Assembly: GCA_046706685.1 (NCBI GenBank)
Contig: JBJKPE010000230.1
Span: 4,559-68,558 of the forward strand
Reading direction: 5' to 3'
DNA: 64,000 nt
Source of the DNA: JARRRD01 sp046706685
GTDB lineage: Bacteria > Nitrospirota > Thermodesulfovibrionia > Thermodesulfovibrionales > UBA6898
A program made the position numbers and the translations under genes. Shown piece by piece: positions 50,926 through 59,445 of this stretch; the stretch's first letter is position 1; each line of letters begins with the position of its first letter. The notes below the pieces were generated by a model that was not told the DNA's origin, searched no databases, and saw only the letters and a program-made list of their open reading frames with translations.

Positions 50926-52347
50926 ATGAGAAGGTTTTTAAGCTGTTTTATGGTAGTCTGGTTTTTCTTATTATCGGCGGGCATGGTGTACGCCGCGGAA
51001 AAGGTGCAGCAGCCGGCGGCGGCCGCCACTCTTGTTGAGCAGGGGGCGGCCGTCCCTTCAGCTGCGGCCCCGGCCCCGACGGGAACTGATACCGGTGATA
51101 CGGCCTGGATGCTCGTCGCCACAGCCATGGTGATGCTGATGACAATTCCAGGGCTGGCGCTCTTTTATGGCGGGCTGACAAAACGCAAGGACATGCTCAA
51201 CACCATGGCCATGTCTTTTGTGGCTTTCTGCATAGTAAGCGTACTATGGGTATTGTATGGATATTCCTTCGCCTTCAGCGGAGATATCGGGGGCATGATC
51301 GGAAACGCAGCCAAACTCCTCCTTTCGGGCATCGGCGTAGGCAGCGTAACGGACCTCGCAAAGACTATCCCGGAGTTCGTATTCATCGCGTACCAGCTGA
51401 CGTTTGCCGCGATAACCGTGGCCCTGGCCAGCGGCGCATACATAGAACGCATGAAGTTTTCGGCCTGGGTACTCTTCTCGGTCCTGTGGTTCACATTTGC
51501 TTATCTGCCAGTGGCCCACTGGGTGTGGGGCGGCGGGTTCCTGGCCAAGCTCGGCGCCCTCGACTTTGCGGGTGGGACCGTCGTGCACATCAACGCCGGT
51601 ATCGCAGCCCTTGTGGGGGCGCTGGTCCTCGGTAAAAGGCGCAAAACCAATCTTGTGCCTAACAATCTTACCCTGGTCGTCACCGGCGCGGGCCTTTTGT
51701 GGTTCGGCTGGTTCGGCTTCAACGCCGGCTCCGCCCTGGCGGCCAACGGTCTGGCCGCAGCGGCGTTCATCAACACCAATACAGCAACTGCGATCGCGGC
51801 AATAGCCTGGATGGCGGCAGAATGGGTGCACTCCAAGAAGCCGACAGTGCTCGGTCTCGCCTCCGGTGCGGTCGCCGGCCTGGTAGCCATTACACCTGCG
51901 GCCGGGTTCGTGAACGTCTCCGGCGCCCTCTTCATCGGAGCAGCCGCAGGCATCGTGGCCTTCGTTTCGGTGGCGGCGATGAAACCGAGGTTCGGATATG
52001 ACGACACCCTCGATGCTTTCGGCATTCACGGCGTAGCCGGGACTCTCGGGGCAATCCTCACCGGAGTCTTCGCCGACCCGTCCATCAACAGTGCCGGAAA
52101 GGGTCTGCTCTATGGGAACCCCCATCAGCTTCTCATCCAGTTCATGGCCGTCGGCGTGACCCTTGTATACACCGGCATAGTGACTTTCATCATCTTCATG
52201 ATCGTGAAGGCGGTGGTCGGTCTGAGGGTGGATGAAGAAGAGGAAATGATGGGACTTGACGAGAGCGAGCATGGCGAAAAAGCGTATAATCTCGACCTCT
52301 TTCCCGGAGGCTCTGGCGCACATGGGCACGGAGGGGCAGGGATGTAA
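50926..52347 (+). CDS. amtB: Ammonium transporter
   Basis: 473 residues. A cleavable signal peptide (residues 1-23) is followed by an Ala-rich linker to about residue 60 and eleven membrane segments. The twin conduction histidines lie in YLPVAHWVWGGGF and FGIHGVAGTLG; DFAGGTVVHINAGIAALVGAL is the family signature. It transports ammonium into the cytoplasm. AGGAGGAGAGGG precedes the start. No glnB/glnK gene follows, which is unusual, as PII usually regulates AmtB from the next gene. Confidence 0.97.
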   Translation: MRRFLSCFMVVWFFLLSAGMVYAAEKVQQPAAAATLVEQGAAVPSAAAPAPTGTDTGDTAWMLVATAMVMLMTIPGLALFYGGLTKRKDMLNTMAMSFVAFCIVSVLWVLYGYSFAFSGDIGGMIGNAAKLLLSGIGVGSVTDLAKTIPEFVFIAYQLTFAAITVALASGAYIERMKFSAWVLFSVLWFTFAYLPVAHWVWGGGFLAKLGALDFAGGTVVHINAGIAALVGALVLGKRRKTNLVPNNLTLVVTGAGLLWFGWFGFNAGSALAANGLAAAAFINTNTATAIAAIAWMAAEWVHSKKPTVLGLASGAVAGLVAITPAAGFVNVSGALFIGAAAGIVAFVSVAAMKPRFGYDDTLDAFGIHGVAGTLGAILTGVFADPSINSAGKGLLYGNPHQLLIQFMAVGVTLVYTGIVTFIIFMIVKAVVGLRVDEEEEMMGLDESEHGEKAYNLDLFPGGSGAHGHGGAGM

Positions 52348-52669
52348 GTCTTCACGTCAGGTCATAACGAGAGCGCCTGGTCCCGGGGATGGAGTCCTCG
52401 GCAGAGAAGGGGACAGGCTGCAAGATGAAACGCAGCCCGCCCCCCTCCTGTCCTCAGGCTTTTATTTGATCTTATACTCGTTTTCGGGATAACAGAATGA
52501 CCTCAACGATCTGGGAATTCGGTGATCGTTTATTTCGGATTACGACGACTCTTCATGGGCTGCAGCATGAATTTTGTTGCATCCTCTGCGATAATTCTTT
52601 AATATTCTTGAGAAGGAAAAGTCGTCATGAACCGTGCAGCAATAACCCTGGAACAAAAGAGGAAATAAA
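52348..52669. other. Gene-free stretch after amtB
   Basis: Contains a possible terminator (52411-52453, 7-bp stem GGACAGG/CCTGTCC, then GGCTTTTATTT) and otherwise nothing convincing. Confidence 0.45.
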
Positions 52670-52870
52670 ATGAGTATTCTCCCTGAGGGCGAGCAACTGA
52701 GAAAAGCGATCAAATGGGTGTCCGATAAACGCATCGATAATCCTGAAGCCGGCTTGTCCGGGCTCGTTCAGGAGGCCTGCCTGAAGTTTGATTTGTCGCC
52801 AAAGGACACGGAAGTCCTATTCAATTTCTTTACCGCGAGAGACTCCGAAGGTTCCGACAGGCGAACCTGA
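52670..52870 (+). CDS. Small hypothetical protein
   Basis: 66 residues with AAAGAGG before the ATG at 52670. Predicted all-helical, acidic and soluble (LRKAIKWVSDKRIDNPEAG, LVQEACLKFDLSPKDTEVLF). Similar small proteins of unknown function occur in Desulfobacterota and Nitrospirota genomes as far as I recall. It has no operon partner. Confidence 0.65.
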   Translation: MSILPEGEQLRKAIKWVSDKRIDNPEAGLSGLVQEACLKFDLSPKDTEVLFNFFTARDSEGSDRRT

Positions 52871-52906
52871 AGGTTCCCTGCCGGAAAAATCACGCGGGAC
52901 CGGTCC

Positions 52907-53908
52907 TCACCTCAGCATATACAACAGCATCAGGTTGCCAACGTACACGCAGATTATGGCTATCGAATCCCATGCAAGGAACAGGGGCTTTTTTTCAGCG
53001 CGATAGGTGATTCCGATGATTGCTATCGTCGTCATTGCAACAGCCGACAGCGATGAAATTATGTTTGAGGGGCTGACGTGGGACAGCAGCGGGCCCTTGA
53101 TGAAGAAGACGTCGTCCAGTCCGAGTATGAAGATATTGAAAATATTGCTCCCGAAAAGGTTCCCGATCGCCATGTCTATCGCCTCCATCCTGACCGCTGA
53201 AACCGACACCACCACTTCGGGCAGGGATGTCGACAGGGCGATGAAGATATTACCGACGAACGTCTGGCCGAGACCTGTCGCCTCCGCAATACCTTTGCCG
53301 ATCCCGGGAAGAAAAACGGCTGCCGCGATCACCACCATGGCATTCACTCCGTACTGTATGTAAGCGGCTTTCGCATCCAAATCCTTATACTTCAGTTCAA
53401 CGGCTACCTCTTTCATATACGCAGCGATTTCGCGTTTCTCGTAGGCAAAGATAAGTCTCATGGCGATGAAATAAATTATCCCGAAGAGGAGCGTATAAGG
53501 GCCTATCCACCCGAAGGGGAAGAGACCCTTGCCGGCGAACAGACCTATCGAGACTATGCTCAGAAGGAGTATGCCGATACTTCCGGAAAGGACATGCCCA
53601 TGATGCGCCCTCGAAGATATGGGACACTGGCGGCACAAGCCGTCCAGGACCGACAGTACCAGCATGTTGAATACGCAACTCCCGATCGCATCGCCGGCGG
53701 CGATGTCGGGGACACCCGCAAAGGTGACCGAACTTATACCCGTAATGAGTTCCGGGAGAGACGTTACCGACGCCATCAGCACAAGACCGATCCAGGTCCC
53801 TCCCATCCCGGTCTTTTCAGCGATGACGTCCCCGTAGCGTGCCAGCTTCGTTCCAGAATAAACTATGGCTCCCGTGCAGACAAAAAATGAAATCCAGAGC
53901 AGGATCAC
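52907..53908 (-). CDS. Sodium/calcium exchanger family protein
   Basis: 333 residues, about ten membrane helices in two homologous halves, each with the alpha motif: ASVTSLPELITGISS...GDAIGSCVFN and ALSTSLPEVVVSVSA...GNLFGSNIFN. It exchanges Ca2+ or another cation against Na+ or H+. It overlaps the CPA2 antiporter gene by 4 bases, so both are made together. Confidence 0.94.
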   Translation of the reverse strand: MILLWISFFVCTGAIVYSGTKLARYGDVIAEKTGMGGTWIGLVLMASVTSLPELITGISSVTFAGVPDIAAGDAIGSCVFNMLVLSVLDGLCRQCPISSRAHHGHVLSGSIGILLLSIVSIGLFAGKGLFPFGWIGPYTLLFGIIYFIAMRLIFAYEKREIAAYMKEVAVELKYKDLDAKAAYIQYGVNAMVVIAAAVFLPGIGKGIAEATGLGQTFVGNIFIALSTSLPEVVVSVSAVRMEAIDMAIGNLFGSNIFNIFILGLDDVFFIKGPLLSHVSPSNIISSLSAVAMTTIAIIGITYRAEKKPLFLAWDSIAIICVYVGNLMLLYMLR

Positions 53909-55917
53909 TGAATATCACCCCCCGTTTCCGCCGGCAGATTGCCGGACTGAAAGAATTCAAAGGCGCGGTGAATATCCTCTTTGCTCCCGATCAGCAGGAT
54001 TACGTCACCCGCCCTCAGGGCGAAGCCGGGCGAGGGATTGTAATAGATGCGGTCGCCCCGCTGCACCGAAACAACGGTCGCTCCCGTCTCCGTCCTCAAC
54101 CTGAGCCCGCCTGTCGACCGCCCGTCAATTCTTTCACCATCCTTTATCAGGTAAGTTTCCGTCTCAACACCACCCAGGAGTTCAAACCGCTCGCCAAGAC
54201 GCAGCAGCGGAAGCTCCCTGGTCCGGAGCGCCCTGTAGCCGTCCTTCCGTACGGTATCGATATATTCGGTGATCACGTTCCCTGGTAAGTGGTAATGCCG
54301 GAGGACCCTCGAAAAGATCTCCACCGACGTCTCGAACTCCTCCGGGATAACCTCATCGGCCCCCAGTGCCATCAGATCATCCACCTCGGCAAGGTAACGC
54401 GTCCGCACGATGATCCGGATGTCGGGGTGCTCGTGTCTCGCTATGGAAACGATCCTTCGGGAAGATGCAGGGTCGGATATAGCTATCACCAGCATTTTCG
54501 CCTCTTCAAGTCCCAGCTTCAGAAGGACCTCCCTGCTGGTCCCGTCGCCGTAATAGATCGGCTCGCCTTTTTTCTTCATCTCCCTCACCGTATCATTGTT
54601 CATCTCAAGCACTACGTAGGGAATTTTCGCCTCCCCAAGCACCCTGCTGAGGTTCCTGCCGTTCAGGCCGAAACCCACTACTATCACATGCCCGTGGCTC
54701 CCGCGGCGAAACCCTTCCTCATCCGGCATACTCCCCCTCCGCCCGACAGATCCCTTGAACCTGGAAGCAACCAGGTCCGACCATGAAGGGGCCGCACCGA
54801 GGACGAAGGGGGTCGCGATCATTGTCAGCACAGATGCCGAGAGGAAGACCTGGTAAAAGTCTCCTGTGATAATGCCTGCGGATTTTCCTGCCACGGCTAA
54901 AACAAACGAAAACTCTCCTATCTGGGCAAGCCCCAGGCCAGAGTGGACGGACGTCCGCAGGGGGGACCCGGCGACAACCCCCGAGACAGTCCCTGTCGCG
55001 ATCTTCAGACCGAACAAGAGGGTAACTGCCACGGCAACCAGCAGGAAGTGATCTGCTATATATCCGACCTTCATGAGCATGCCGACGGAGACGAAGAAGA
55101 GCCCCATAAAGCTGTCCTTGAAGGGCAGGACGTCAGACGTCGCCTGGTGCGCGTATTCAGAGTCGGATATGACAAGGCCGGCGATGAATGCACCGAGTGC
55201 GAGAGAAAGGCCGGCAAGGGAAGTAACGAGCGCAATGCCGAAACAGAAGAATATAATCGTGATAATAAAAAGTTCCCGGCTTCTGGTGTGCACCACCTGG
55301 TGGAGCAATACGGGGACGACCCACCTTGCACTGAACAGCAGAACGGCGATGACGGAGACCGCCACGACAACCTGCCGGACAATATCCGCTATCTGCATTT
55401 CCGCCCCCGAAAAGACGGGAATGAGAAACATAAAGAAGACGGCGCAGAGGTCCTGGAAAATCAGCGTACCTATCATAAGACGTCCCTGTGGAGAGTCCGC
55501 CTCTCCCCTTTCCGCAAGCATTTTCAGGACAATCGCGGTGCTGCTCAGTGCGACAAGACAGCCGAAGAAAATGGACTTCTTCAGATCACCGGCAGCCGAA
55601 AAAGCGATGGCGGCCGATACCGCCACGGTCAGAAACACCTGCATCCCGCCTCCGCAAATGACCTCCTTTTTCATCCTCAAGAGCCTGGAGATCGAAAACT
55701 CTATCCCGATAGTGAAAAGGAGAAGGATGACGCCGATTTCCGCAAGGACTTCGACTGCGTGCACATCTTTTACTAGCCGGATTCCCCCGGGGCCGATTAG
55801 GGTCCCGGCGATGAGAAAACCGGCTACAGAGGGAATCCCAAGCCTGTGGAGCAGAAACACCACGACCGCAGAAACACCCAGGATGAGGACCAGGGAGCTT
55901 AGGAATTCATGTCCCAT
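53905..55917 (-). CDS. CPA2 cation:proton antiporter with TrkA domains
   Basis: 670 residues. About twelve membrane helices (1-390) of the KefB/CPA2 type, with LSSTAIVLKMLAERGE and GLAQIGEFSFVLA. Then a TrkA-N NAD-binding domain (VIVVGFGLNGRNLSRVL) and a TrkA-C domain at the end. Likely K+/H+ or Na+/H+ antiporter controlled by nucleotide or ligand binding to the cytoplasmic domains. It is the first gene of the pair with the CaCA exchanger. Confidence 0.94.
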   Translation of the reverse strand: MGHEFLSSLVLILGVSAVVVFLLHRLGIPSVAGFLIAGTLIGPGGIRLVKDVHAVEVLAEIGVILLLFTIGIEFSISRLLRMKKEVICGGGMQVFLTVAVSAAIAFSAAGDLKKSIFFGCLVALSSTAIVLKMLAERGEADSPQGRLMIGTLIFQDLCAVFFMFLIPVFSGAEMQIADIVRQVVVAVSVIAVLLFSARWVVPVLLHQVVHTRSRELFIITIIFFCFGIALVTSLAGLSLALGAFIAGLVISDSEYAHQATSDVLPFKDSFMGLFFVSVGMLMKVGYIADHFLLVAVAVTLLFGLKIATGTVSGVVAGSPLRTSVHSGLGLAQIGEFSFVLAVAGKSAGIITGDFYQVFLSASVLTMIATPFVLGAAPSWSDLVASRFKGSVGRRGSMPDEEGFRRGSHGHVIVVGFGLNGRNLSRVLGEAKIPYVVLEMNNDTVREMKKKGEPIYYGDGTSREVLLKLGLEEAKMLVIAISDPASSRRIVSIARHEHPDIRIIVRTRYLAEVDDLMALGADEVIPEEFETSVEIFSRVLRHYHLPGNVITEYIDTVRKDGYRALRTRELPLLRLGERFELLGGVETETYLIKDGERIDGRSTGGLRLRTETGATVVSVQRGDRIYYNPSPGFALRAGDVILLIGSKEDIHRAFEFFQSGNLPAETGGDIQ

Positions 55918-56058
55918 AAATGTCGAGCCGGATGTCCATTTCTCACATTATAGCAATACCTGTCCGGGATTCAGAGTGAGGCGAAATAAGTGCGTGAGGC
56001 CGTGTCTTCTCACTTCAGTTCCGCTGTCGCAGTGCATACGGAAGGGCCCGGATCAAAC

Positions 56059-56096
56059 TTAACGGCTATTTAATATTCCTGTAACGCCGTCGTAAT
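56059..56096 (+). promoter_or_regulatory. Pho-box-like array upstream of the porin gene
   Basis: Four copies of a TAAC/TAAT core start at 56060, 56071, 56082 and 56093, exactly 11 bases apart, the period of PhoB half-sites. A TATCAT that can serve as -10 lies at 56107-56112, 10 bases after the last copy, the place it has in PhoB-activated promoters. Confidence 0.55.
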
Positions 56097-56163
56097 ACGC
56101 CGCACGTATCATATCCCGAAAGAAGGCCGCGAGCGGCCGAACTATCCGATAGGAGGAGATTAT

Positions 56164-57450
56164 ATGAGGAGAAGAGTATCGTTCAGCAAGATGGGCATGA
56201 TCGTTCTCGTCGTGCTCATGCAGTTCGCGCTTGCGGGTATTTTTGCAGCGTCCGCCAGCGCAAGTGATGTAGACGTTCTTATAGACAAACTGGTCGAAAA
56301 GGGGGTCCTCACCCGCACCGATGCGGAGACCATCCTGAAAGAGACCAAAGAGACCGGCAAAACCGCAAAGACGGAAAAAATGGCGGCAACAGAAGAACTG
56401 CCCGCATGGCTCAAGAACATCAGCATCGGCGGCGACCTTCGCCTGAGATACGAATACAGGTATCGCCAGGACGGCAGCGGTGCCGGACCATACAACCTTG
56501 GACGTTTCAGGTACAGGCTTCATGTCGCAGACCAGGTAACAGATGACATGAAGGTTGTTTTTGGCCTTGCCAGCAGCTCCGGAGATCCGCGCTCTCAAAA
56601 TGTGACCTTCGGCACCGGCACCGGCAAGAGCGGCTCCTTCGCTGGCGAGCCGATGGCCATTGACCTGGCATATGTCCAGTACAATCCGGTGAAGGAGCTG
56701 ACCCTGATCGGCGGCAAATTCGCGAACCCGATATGGACGCCCAGCCAGCTTGTTTGGGACACTGACATCAAGACCGAGGGCGCCGCGGCGACACTCAACG
56801 TATCCGCCGGCCAAGGCCTGGCATTCTTCGTAAATACGGATTTCTTCGTCCTCCAGACCAACGGCAATAAGACTCCATACCTGTTCGCCATCCAGCCCGG
56901 AGTCAACCTGGAATTCCTTCCCGGCGCACATGTCAAGCTTGCCGGGACCTACTACAATTTCTCCAACCTGAAGGGATCTACGCCAGGCTACTCATCGAAG
57001 ACCAATACATTCACAAGTGGCGGAGGGCTGCAGTACGACTACAACATGCTTGACCTGGGGACCGAGATAGGCTTTGACAATCTCGCAGGCATTCTTCCCT
57101 ACACAGCCGTCTACGGCGAGTATGTCCACAACCCCGATCCCTCCACCGGCAAGAACGGCTACCTAGCAGGCATCAAATTCGGCGACAAGAGCGTAAAGCA
57201 ATTCGGACAGTGGGTAGTTTCATACGACTACCGTCGTGAAGGCCGTGACGCAGTGCCGGATCTGTTGCCGGAATCCGATTTCTTCAACGGCTACACGGAT
57301 GTATACGGAAGCAAGGCAACCATTACTTACGGCCTCGGCAAAAACATATATACGGCCTTGAACTATTTCGACGGCCACAGTGCGGATACCAGCGTAACGA
57401 GCAACAGGAAGTGGGACGTTGTCCAGCTGGACCTCGGCATGTCGTTCTGA
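56164..57450 (+). CDS. Outer-membrane porin, Porin_5-type
   Basis: 428 residues, GGAGGAG upstream. A long signal peptide (about residues 1-35, FAASASA) and a periplasmic helix with an SLH-like segment (VDVLIDKLVEKGVLTRTDAE) precede the beta barrel. Barrel strands alternate, as in ISIGGDLRLRYEYRYR, and the final residue is Phe (LDLGMSF), the outer-membrane insertion signal. It allows diffusion of small solutes. With the Pho-box-like array upstream, an anion or phosphate channel induced by phosphate shortage is possible but not shown. Confidence 0.9.
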   Translation: MRRRVSFSKMGMIVLVVLMQFALAGIFAASASASDVDVLIDKLVEKGVLTRTDAETILKETKETGKTAKTEKMAATEELPAWLKNISIGGDLRLRYEYRYRQDGSGAGPYNLGRFRYRLHVADQVTDDMKVVFGLASSSGDPRSQNVTFGTGTGKSGSFAGEPMAIDLAYVQYNPVKELTLIGGKFANPIWTPSQLVWDTDIKTEGAAATLNVSAGQGLAFFVNTDFFVLQTNGNKTPYLFAIQPGVNLEFLPGAHVKLAGTYYNFSNLKGSTPGYSSKTNTFTSGGGLQYDYNMLDLGTEIGFDNLAGILPYTAVYGEYVHNPDPSTGKNGYLAGIKFGDKSVKQFGQWVVSYDYRREGRDAVPDLLPESDFFNGYTDVYGSKATITYGLGKNIYTALNYFDGHSADTSVTSNRKWDVVQLDLGMSF

Positions 57451-57496
57451 GAGCTTTTCTTCCCTTATTAGTTTTTAAGAGCTGACCCTCCACTCA

Positions 57497-57540
57497 GACT
57501 TTGCAGGCGGACCAAGCCGGCCTGCAAAGTCACTTTTTTT
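57497..57540 (+). terminator. Rho-independent terminator of the porin gene
   Basis: 12-bp stem (57497-57508 with 57520-57531), 11-base loop, followed by seven T residues at 57534-57540. It is 46 bases after the porin stop. Confidence 0.88.
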
Positions 57541-57785
57541 GACAGACTTTCCCGAGGTGAGACAGCCGACATTTCTGCTTACAATGTTAAATCGAGAGGG
57601 ACCGGGTACTGTGGTTAATGATCTGTTGTGGGCGCACAGAACCCGCTCCTGTAAACGGCGGATTTGATAATTTCCTATTGACGTGTTATTCTTCCCTCAT
57701 ACTGGAAAGCAGCTTCCTGTCAATCTTCGGCTGGTTCGAAGAGGCATAATCAAGTAAGGGGCGCCTTTACGCTGAGGTGAGACAA
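57541..57785. other. Gene-free stretch after the porin terminator
   Basis: A possible -35 TTGACG with TACTGG 16 bases on lies near 57680-57707. GAGGTGAGACA occurs twice, near 57555 and 57773, the second as the ribosome site of the next gene. Nothing else was found. Confidence 0.4.
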
Positions 57786-57968
57786 ATGGCAATTGAAACC
57801 AAAATCGAAGGAAAGAAGCTTATCATCACATGTGACCTGGAGGAACCTACACCAAGCGCTTCCGGAAAAACCCTTGTGGTTGCCAGCACAAGAGGCAACA
57901 TGAAGACGTCGTTGACGGTAAATGGGAAACCATTAACAATCGGATTGAACGCCTATATCCCAAAATAG
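57786..57968 (+). CDS. Small hypothetical protein
   Basis: 60 residues from the ATG at 57786, preceded by GAGGTGAGACAA. Predicted beta-sheet (KKLIITCDLEEPTPSASGKT, LVVASTRGNMKTSLTVNGKP). It resembles short conserved cytosolic proteins of unknown function. It stands alone on the plus strand. Confidence 0.6.
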   Translation: MAIETKIEGKKLIITCDLEEPTPSASGKTLVVASTRGNMKTSLTVNGKPLTIGLNAYIPK

Positions 57969-58188
57969 TGTGATCCCTTTTAGTACCCGAAAATGTAAGG
58001 CAGCAACTGGACAGTTGATTTGCATGTCGCTCTCGGTTGCAAAAGCGGTCAGTTTGTCTGTCAATGGTTTTGCCGCTGATCTCGAAAATCGAACAAGGAA
58101 CCGCTCAGCCGGATACCGCAATGCCAAGCCTGACCCGGAACCTGCAGAAGGGTTGTGTCATGCCCTCCTGCAACCGAAGATAGCCATC

Positions 58189-59445
58189 CTATGATTCGGC
58201 TATATATCCGGTTAGCTCTCCGAGCATATGGACGTAGTTGCCCATTTCATTGTCGTACCATCCGTAAACAACCGCCTGGGTCAGGGGAATTCTGATCTCC
58301 GTCTTTTTTAACTCCTCCAGCAATTCCTTCTTTATGCCGGTAAGCCTCTCGATATCCACGGTCACTTCAGCGGTACGGGTATGTGTCTCGTGCCCCTCGA
58401 TCACGGCTGCGGCCTTCGGCATGGCGATGATATCTCCCGAGACGTTCTGTTCATCGGTATAAACAAGATACCCGTGCGGCGACGCTGCAGCCTGCCGGTA
58501 TATGTCATTGATCGCCTGCCGGTTCATTATCTCCCCCGACGCGTCCTCCTGAATATTCACTACGAGAATAATCAGGGAGCCGGTCGTGAGCGGGACACGA
58601 ACTGATTCTGCCATGAAGCCGATTTGCCTCATCTGAGGGAGGACGAGCGCGAGGGTCTTGGCGGCGCCTGTTGATGTAAGTATGATGTTGTTGAGTATGC
58701 TCCTGTCTTTCCTGAGGTCGGTTGCCCCCGGTTTTGCCATCCTGTCCAGAACCTGCTGCGACCCCGTGGCGGCATGAACGGTCGCCATTGACGCGGTAAG
58801 AATTCTTTTTGCTCCTACGACGTCCAGAATTGGCTTCATCATATGGGCCAGGCAGGTTGTGGTGCAGGAAGCGGCAGAAATTATCCTGTGACGCGCAGGA
58901 TCAAAATCATGTTCATTTATGCCCTTGACACATGTGACAGCGTCATCGGGCATTGCCTTTGTCTTGTCTTTTATCTTGAACGGCGCAGATGCGATTACCC
59001 TCTCCGCGCCTGCCTCAATATGGCCCCTGATCGAACCGTTAGGCGCGTCAGCTGAAAGCGCGGGATCAAGGAACTGACCAGTGGTGTCAACCACCAGCCC
59101 GACGCCGTGGTCTTTCCAGCCGATTTCCCTCGGGTCGCGGGCGCTCCTGAGAACGGTTATCTTTACTCCGTCTATAGTCATCGTGCCGGCGGTTTCATCC
59201 ACATTTTGAATAACCTTCCCGGAATCGCGGCCGGCCCCGCACCCGTAAAGGTACATGGAAAGAGAACCGTACGTTGAGTCCCTGACGATATAATGAACAA
59301 CGTCGCTGAGAGACGTTCCGACCCCGCGTCCGATATTGACTACTATGTCCCTGAAATATTTTTTTGACACATGGTTCCATAAGGTCAGTTTTCCTATGCG
59401 TCCCAGGCCATTTATGCCGAGTTTTCTATCAGCGATTTTTCCCAT
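58189..59445 (-). CDS. gap: Glyceraldehyde-3-phosphate dehydrogenase, long variant
   Basis: 418 residues, longer than the usual 335. The dinucleotide motif is GINGLGRIGKLTL. The catalytic Cys194 is in SAASCTTTCLAHMMKPI, while it is near position 150 in standard enzymes; the extra length is mostly before it (for example LYGCGAGRDSG). The Asp that normally fixes NAD after strand 2 is missing (VVNIGRGVG), so cofactor use may differ. The C-terminal VYGWYDNEMGNYVHML is normal. It is directly followed upstream by the PEP-synthase-like gene (adjacent stop and start). Confidence 0.9.
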   Translation of the reverse strand: MGKIADRKLGINGLGRIGKLTLWNHVSKKYFRDIVVNIGRGVGTSLSDVVHYIVRDSTYGSLSMYLYGCGAGRDSGKVIQNVDETAGTMTIDGVKITVLRSARDPREIGWKDHGVGLVVDTTGQFLDPALSADAPNGSIRGHIEAGAERVIASAPFKIKDKTKAMPDDAVTCVKGINEHDFDPARHRIISAASCTTTCLAHMMKPILDVVGAKRILTASMATVHAATGSQQVLDRMAKPGATDLRKDRSILNNIILTSTGAAKTLALVLPQMRQIGFMAESVRVPLTTGSLIILVVNIQEDASGEIMNRQAINDIYRQAAASPHGYLVYTDEQNVSGDIIAMPKAAAVIEGHETHTRTAEVTVDIERLTGIKKELLEELKKTEIRIPLTQAVVYGWYDNEMGNYVHMLGELTGYIAES

